DNA of 8,922 nt from NCBI GenBank assembly GCA_942491975.1, contig CALOCY010000030.1, positions 1 to 8,922 on the forward strand. Reading direction: 5' to 3'. Under the pieces are notes generated by a model. The model saw only the letters and a program-made list of their open reading frames with translations. It was not told where the DNA came from and made no database searches. Source of the DNA: CALOCY01 sp942491975. GTDB taxonomy: Bacteria > Bacteroidota > Bacteroidia > Bacteroidales > Prolixibacteraceae. The position numbers and the translations under genes are program-made. Below are positions 5,298 through 8,922 of the stretch, in pieces (within the stretch, counting starts at the first letter, position 1; each line of letters starts with the position of its first letter).

Positions 5298-8200
5298 ATG
5301 CTTTCTGTGCCATCTAAGGAAGAAAAGCGGACTGCTGTTGCGAATTTCTTGACTGATTTGAGTTCATATCACGTTGAGATTGTTGATGGTGTTACTGGTA
5401 AGAGAGAATTGAAGGCTGTCACATGTGCTGTTTGTGACAGCATTGCAAAATGTCCGAGTTGGGCAACATGGATTGACATTGACGAATTTGTGGGTCTTTG
5501 CACTATTTCAAATCTGATGAAAAGTGAACTTTCAGATGTTTACAGAGAAGACATTCTTGAACATTACACTGCTCCGCATGAAGAACTTCATCAATTTGTG
5601 CTTTCACCTTGTTCAGTGATAAAAGGAGATTCTGTGCTTGTTTGCCAAGACTGTTTACACCACATGAAACTTCAACAAGCCAAACGCAGCAAAAACAAAT
5701 TTCCACCGAAGAATGCAATTGCAAATGGATTTTTGATCGGAGAAGCTCCACAAGAACTGAAGTGTCTCAATGAGGTGGAACTTGCTCTTGTGAGCAAAGT
5801 GAAGATACATTCCTACATCTGGGTTTTTCGTGCTGGTTGTCATGAACAAGTTCGTGGGTGGCACACATTCTTCAAGAATCGCACAACTGCAAACATGTCA
5901 AGCATTCAAACTTTGCAAGATGCCGGACTCCAGGGGAACATAATGGTTGTTCTTTGTGGTCCGTTCACATCGACTCAGCGAGCGAATGCTATTAAGGCAA
6001 CAAGCATTGAACCGAACAAGGTTATGGCTGCATTCAGATGGTTAGTGGCAAATAATTTCCACTACTCAGAAAATGACATTCCTAATGAGAATGATTTTCC
6101 TGATGTTGAAGTTATGGAAGAAAAAGTGTAAGTCGTCAGTGATTGATTGATTGATTGATTGTTAAATCGTTTATATTTTTTTTCTAACATTGTTTATATT
6201 TTTTAGGAAGATAGTTGAAAGCGAAAATGTTGACATTGAAAATCAAATATCGATGACTTACATTTTTCCCGACTCCTCATTGCCGGAGAAAACAAATGGT
6301 GGATTTAAATCTCAGGAAGAATTGAAAAATTTTGTTTTTGAGTTTCAAGGCAAACACCGATGGAATGGCACTCTGCATGCACGTCCGCTTGCTGGACATT
6401 TGGCAGATTACCAAGGAGATACGATTGCTCAGGCATTCCCCTTACATTTTCCTTTTGGTCACACTGGATTGAGTGAGGATGTTGCTGTAAAGAAAATGGC
6501 AAGCATTAAGGGCAACAAAAAAAGTGTTTCTCGTAATCGGTTGGACGTTTTGCGGAAGTTCTTGCAACTTCGTGTTCCTTGTTTTCATTCACCAAGATTT
6601 AATTTGATTGTTGAAAATGTGATTTTGAAAGAATCGGTCTTTCAATCTACGCGTATGTTTTGTTGTTTAAAACATGCTGATGGTTCAAATATGGCCAATC
6701 AGTATGGTTCAATGACTGCAAACGATTTAAGAGTGGCAATACAAGCTGCTCGAAAGAAACACGGCTCACAACATTCCACAAAAGCTTCCAATCGATTTTT
6801 GAAATCTATTTCAGCTTCTTGTGCAGCATTGCCACATTCCAATGAATCTGCGAAGAATGCACGCCGTGTCTATTTTTCCTTTTTGATTCGTTATGGATTG
6901 CCAGCAATTTTTCTGACTGTCACACCGGATGATGGCCGCGATTTTCGCATTGTTTTGCATGCCAACGTAAAAAAAGTTTTTTCTTTTGGAGAAAATGACA
7001 TTGCTTCTATGACGGACAACGAGATACTGGCAGACTTTAAACTGCGTCAAAGAGTCAGAGAGAGTCATCCAGGTTTGTGTGCTGAAGAATATCAGAGAAT
7101 AGTACATCTTGTCATTAAGCATCTTTTTGCTTGGGACGAAGAAAAACAGTGCAGTGTTGGAAAAGGGATTTTTGGTGAATTGGAAGCATGGTGTCTTGCA
7201 ACAGAAGAGCAAGGCAGAAAAACACTCCATGGACATTTTCTGTTGTTCATAAAGAATTGGAATGAAGTTTTAAGTGAACTGCAGAATTTTAAACATGGAG
7301 TTTCTTTTTCTCAAGCAAAGAAACAAATCAAGACGTTTTTCGACAATGTGTGTTCAGCGCAATTGTTTTCGGAATTTGGTCCATCAAAACCTCTCAGTGA
7401 ACAAGCAGTTTTTCATCATGAATGTACTCGCAGAGATCGAAATCCAAAGCGTCGGCGCTATACCCCCCAAAGAGTTGATGATCAAGCATTTCGTGAAATG
7501 CGTCACAAGAAAAAATGCAATGAGCACAGAGGAATCATTGGTAAATGCAATGCATGTGAATCGACATTTTCGGCTCAAGATTTGGTTGAAAATGCTTTGC
7601 GATGTCACTTAGGAATAAACGGGAACAACAGGAACTGCTTTGATTTTCCGAGTGTTCACAACAAACGACTTGACATGCATGTTTACGAACTGCAAAAAGA
7701 TTTTGAATGGATCAATGGAGATGACAAAACGAAAGCAATTCGTTACTTTGCTTGCAATGCTTTGACAAATTTTCATTTTGTCACTCACACAGTTCGATGC
7801 TTCAAAAAAGGCTCTGAGTGTTTTGCAGACTTACCTGAACCGCCTTGTGAGACAACTACAATTACATTTGATGCTGAAATGTCCACATGGACAGACTGGT
7901 GTGGACGAGAGTCACCAAAGGGGATATTCCGAATTGATCCAAAAAGAAACTTAGAAGATGCCTTCATAAACAAGCACAATGAATTGATGACAATGGCTCT
8001 TGGAATCAACAACAATGTCAGTGCAGCAATAAATGGATCTTCCGTTTTTTACTGCACAGGATACAATGCTAAATCGCAACAGAAGGAAGAGCGTGAAGCA
8101 TATGAAAGTGTTTCTAGAGTCATGTTGAATGTTGTTGAAAGACAACAACAGGAAAACACACTGCGTGAAATGTCACCGAGTCAACTGGGTTTTAGACGAA

Positions 8201-8922
8201 TGCTTGCAGGAATATACACTCACAGCAACAGTTACATTTTGGCAGCTCCCATGGCACATTATTTGGCTTTGAATGATTCTCGTTTTCATTTTTCCCATGA
8301 CCACAATTATTTTCCTGTTCATGGTCTTGAAAGCATGCTTTTGCAAAAAGACATGGTTATGACTTTCCGACAAGAAGATGGCAAGCAAATCCCACATCAC
8401 AGAGCCATGGACTACATTTATCGACCAGAGAAGTTTGAAGATATGTCACCAATGGCTTTTTATGGTGAGACAGAACGTGTTTCATCGTCGAAAAACAACA
8501 CTGAAAAATACGAATGTTTTGATTTCACGGAAGACTACCCATTAAAAAAATCATTTGTTTGTAGAAAGCTCAGCAAACCAGTTGTTCCAGTGCTTCCATG
8601 GAATTGGTTGCCAAACACAAAGTCACTGGGGAAAACGCTGCAAAACGAACCATCACAAATTGACACCAATGAGTTTCAAAAGCGTGAAAAACATGCTTTG
8701 CGTTTCTTAATATTATTTTCTTCATTTCGAAGCTTTGATGATCTTATGTCTGAAGGGTCACACCAGGAAACGCTGCGACAAAAGTTATTTGCTGATGCGA
8801 TCAATAAATCCATGTTGAAAATTGCCAACAACATCCAAAATATTTACAACTCATTGGACTCGGGACGTTGCGATAATGTTTTAAATGCTCACACTGTTTC
8901 TCCTGATGACATTGAAGATGAA
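5298..8922 (+). CDS. Helitron-type Rep(-helicase) protein, 5' part, cut by window edge
   Basis: Join 5298-6127 with 6207-8922. It encodes the first 1182 residues of a Helitron transposase, the nuclease that nicks and transfers single strands in rolling-circle transposition. The start at 5298 has G at -3 and an in-frame stop upstream at 5244. A DUF6570-like N terminus carries CxxC pairs (C43/C46, C116/C119) and NAIANGFLIGEAPQEL around 140-155. The Helitron Rep domain follows: NRFLKSI at 472, GLPAIFLTVTPDD at about 507, and EEQGRKTLHGHFLL with HUH His618 and His620. A Cys/His cluster sits at 714-744. The tyrosine motif YCTGYNAK has Y892 and Y896 four apart, as in active Helitrons, but Gly where a Lys is usual. 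DYIYRP (1012-1017) and a RFLILFSSFRSFDDL block (1109) are typical. There is no internal stop or frameshift, so the gene may be intact. The PIF1 helicase half would lie beyond 8922. Confidence 0.92.
6128..6206 (+). other. 79-nt spliceosomal intron in the Rep gene
   Basis: The donor is GTAAGT (6128-6133), a branch-like CTAAC lies at 6184-6188, and a T-rich tract ends in TTTTAG (6206). Without splicing the first frame stops at a TAA inside the donor (6129-6131). With splicing a GTG codon is formed across the junction and the frame stays open for 905 more codons. The intron contains in-frame stops in the downstream frame (6148, 6163), so it cannot be read through. Confidence 0.88.
6141..6160 (+). 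repeat. (GATT)5 microsatellite inside the intron
   Basis: Five perfect GATT units lie 13 bases after the splice donor. Each unit offers TGA in a shifted frame. It is a short simple repeat of no evident function, but it is likely to vary in length between copies of the element. Confidence 0.9.

Noticed and set aside
7274..7612. Plus-strand 112-residue frame within the Rep gene, and minus-strand frames between 6305 and 8400
   Set aside because: They overlap the continuous Rep reading frame, which carries the conserved motifs, so these are out-of-frame shadows.

Overview
The window looks like nuclear DNA of a eukaryote. The largest gene is interrupted by a 79-nt spliceosomal intron with GTAAGT, a CTAAC branch site and a T-rich acceptor. 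A second gene has an AATAAA signal 43 nt after its stop. The rest mixes decayed genes, AT-rich spacers and dispersed repeats. I cannot name the organism. DUF4116 repeats are, as I recall, best known from protists and algae, and Helitrons with a DUF6570-like N terminus occur in protists, fungi and invertebrates.

Layout. The left third (about 85-2502) is a composite of broken sequences lying between two 70-bp inverted repeats that match at 62 of 70 positions. Inside are a frameshifted PIF1-type helicase remnant (411-1293, +), a damaged stretch with coding-like pieces on both strands (about 1294-1863), an AT-rich palindromic patch (1859-1921), and a degenerate DUF4116 remnant on the minus strand (about 1968-2205). 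The right end carries three 81-bp tandem repeats plus a diverged fourth unit (2246-2570). One short motif, ACTGG-N4-CCAG, recurs in the inverted arm, in every tandem unit and at 389-402.

The middle holds an intact gene (2968-4527, +) for a 519-residue protein. It has a helical N terminus, eleven 25-residue DUF4116 repeats and an unrecognised helical C terminus. Downstream is a 39-bp sequence shared with the left block (1825-1863 and 4640-4678). A small helical protein is encoded on the minus strand (4759-4998) and diverges from the next gene across 299 bp.

The right side is the 5' part of a Helitron-type Rep-helicase gene (5298 to beyond 8922, +). Spliced, it gives 1182 residues without a stop. 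It carries a DUF6570-like zinc-binding N terminus, the Helitron Rep domain with an HUH pair (H618, H620) and two candidate catalytic tyrosines (Y892, Y896). The PIF1 helicase half expected in Helitrons would lie past the right edge. The broken helicase on the left is a separate relic, upstream of and unconnected to this gene. The likely theme is a region shaped by repeated Helitron and repeat-element insertion, with one functional DUF4116 gene and a broken DUF4116 relative close by.
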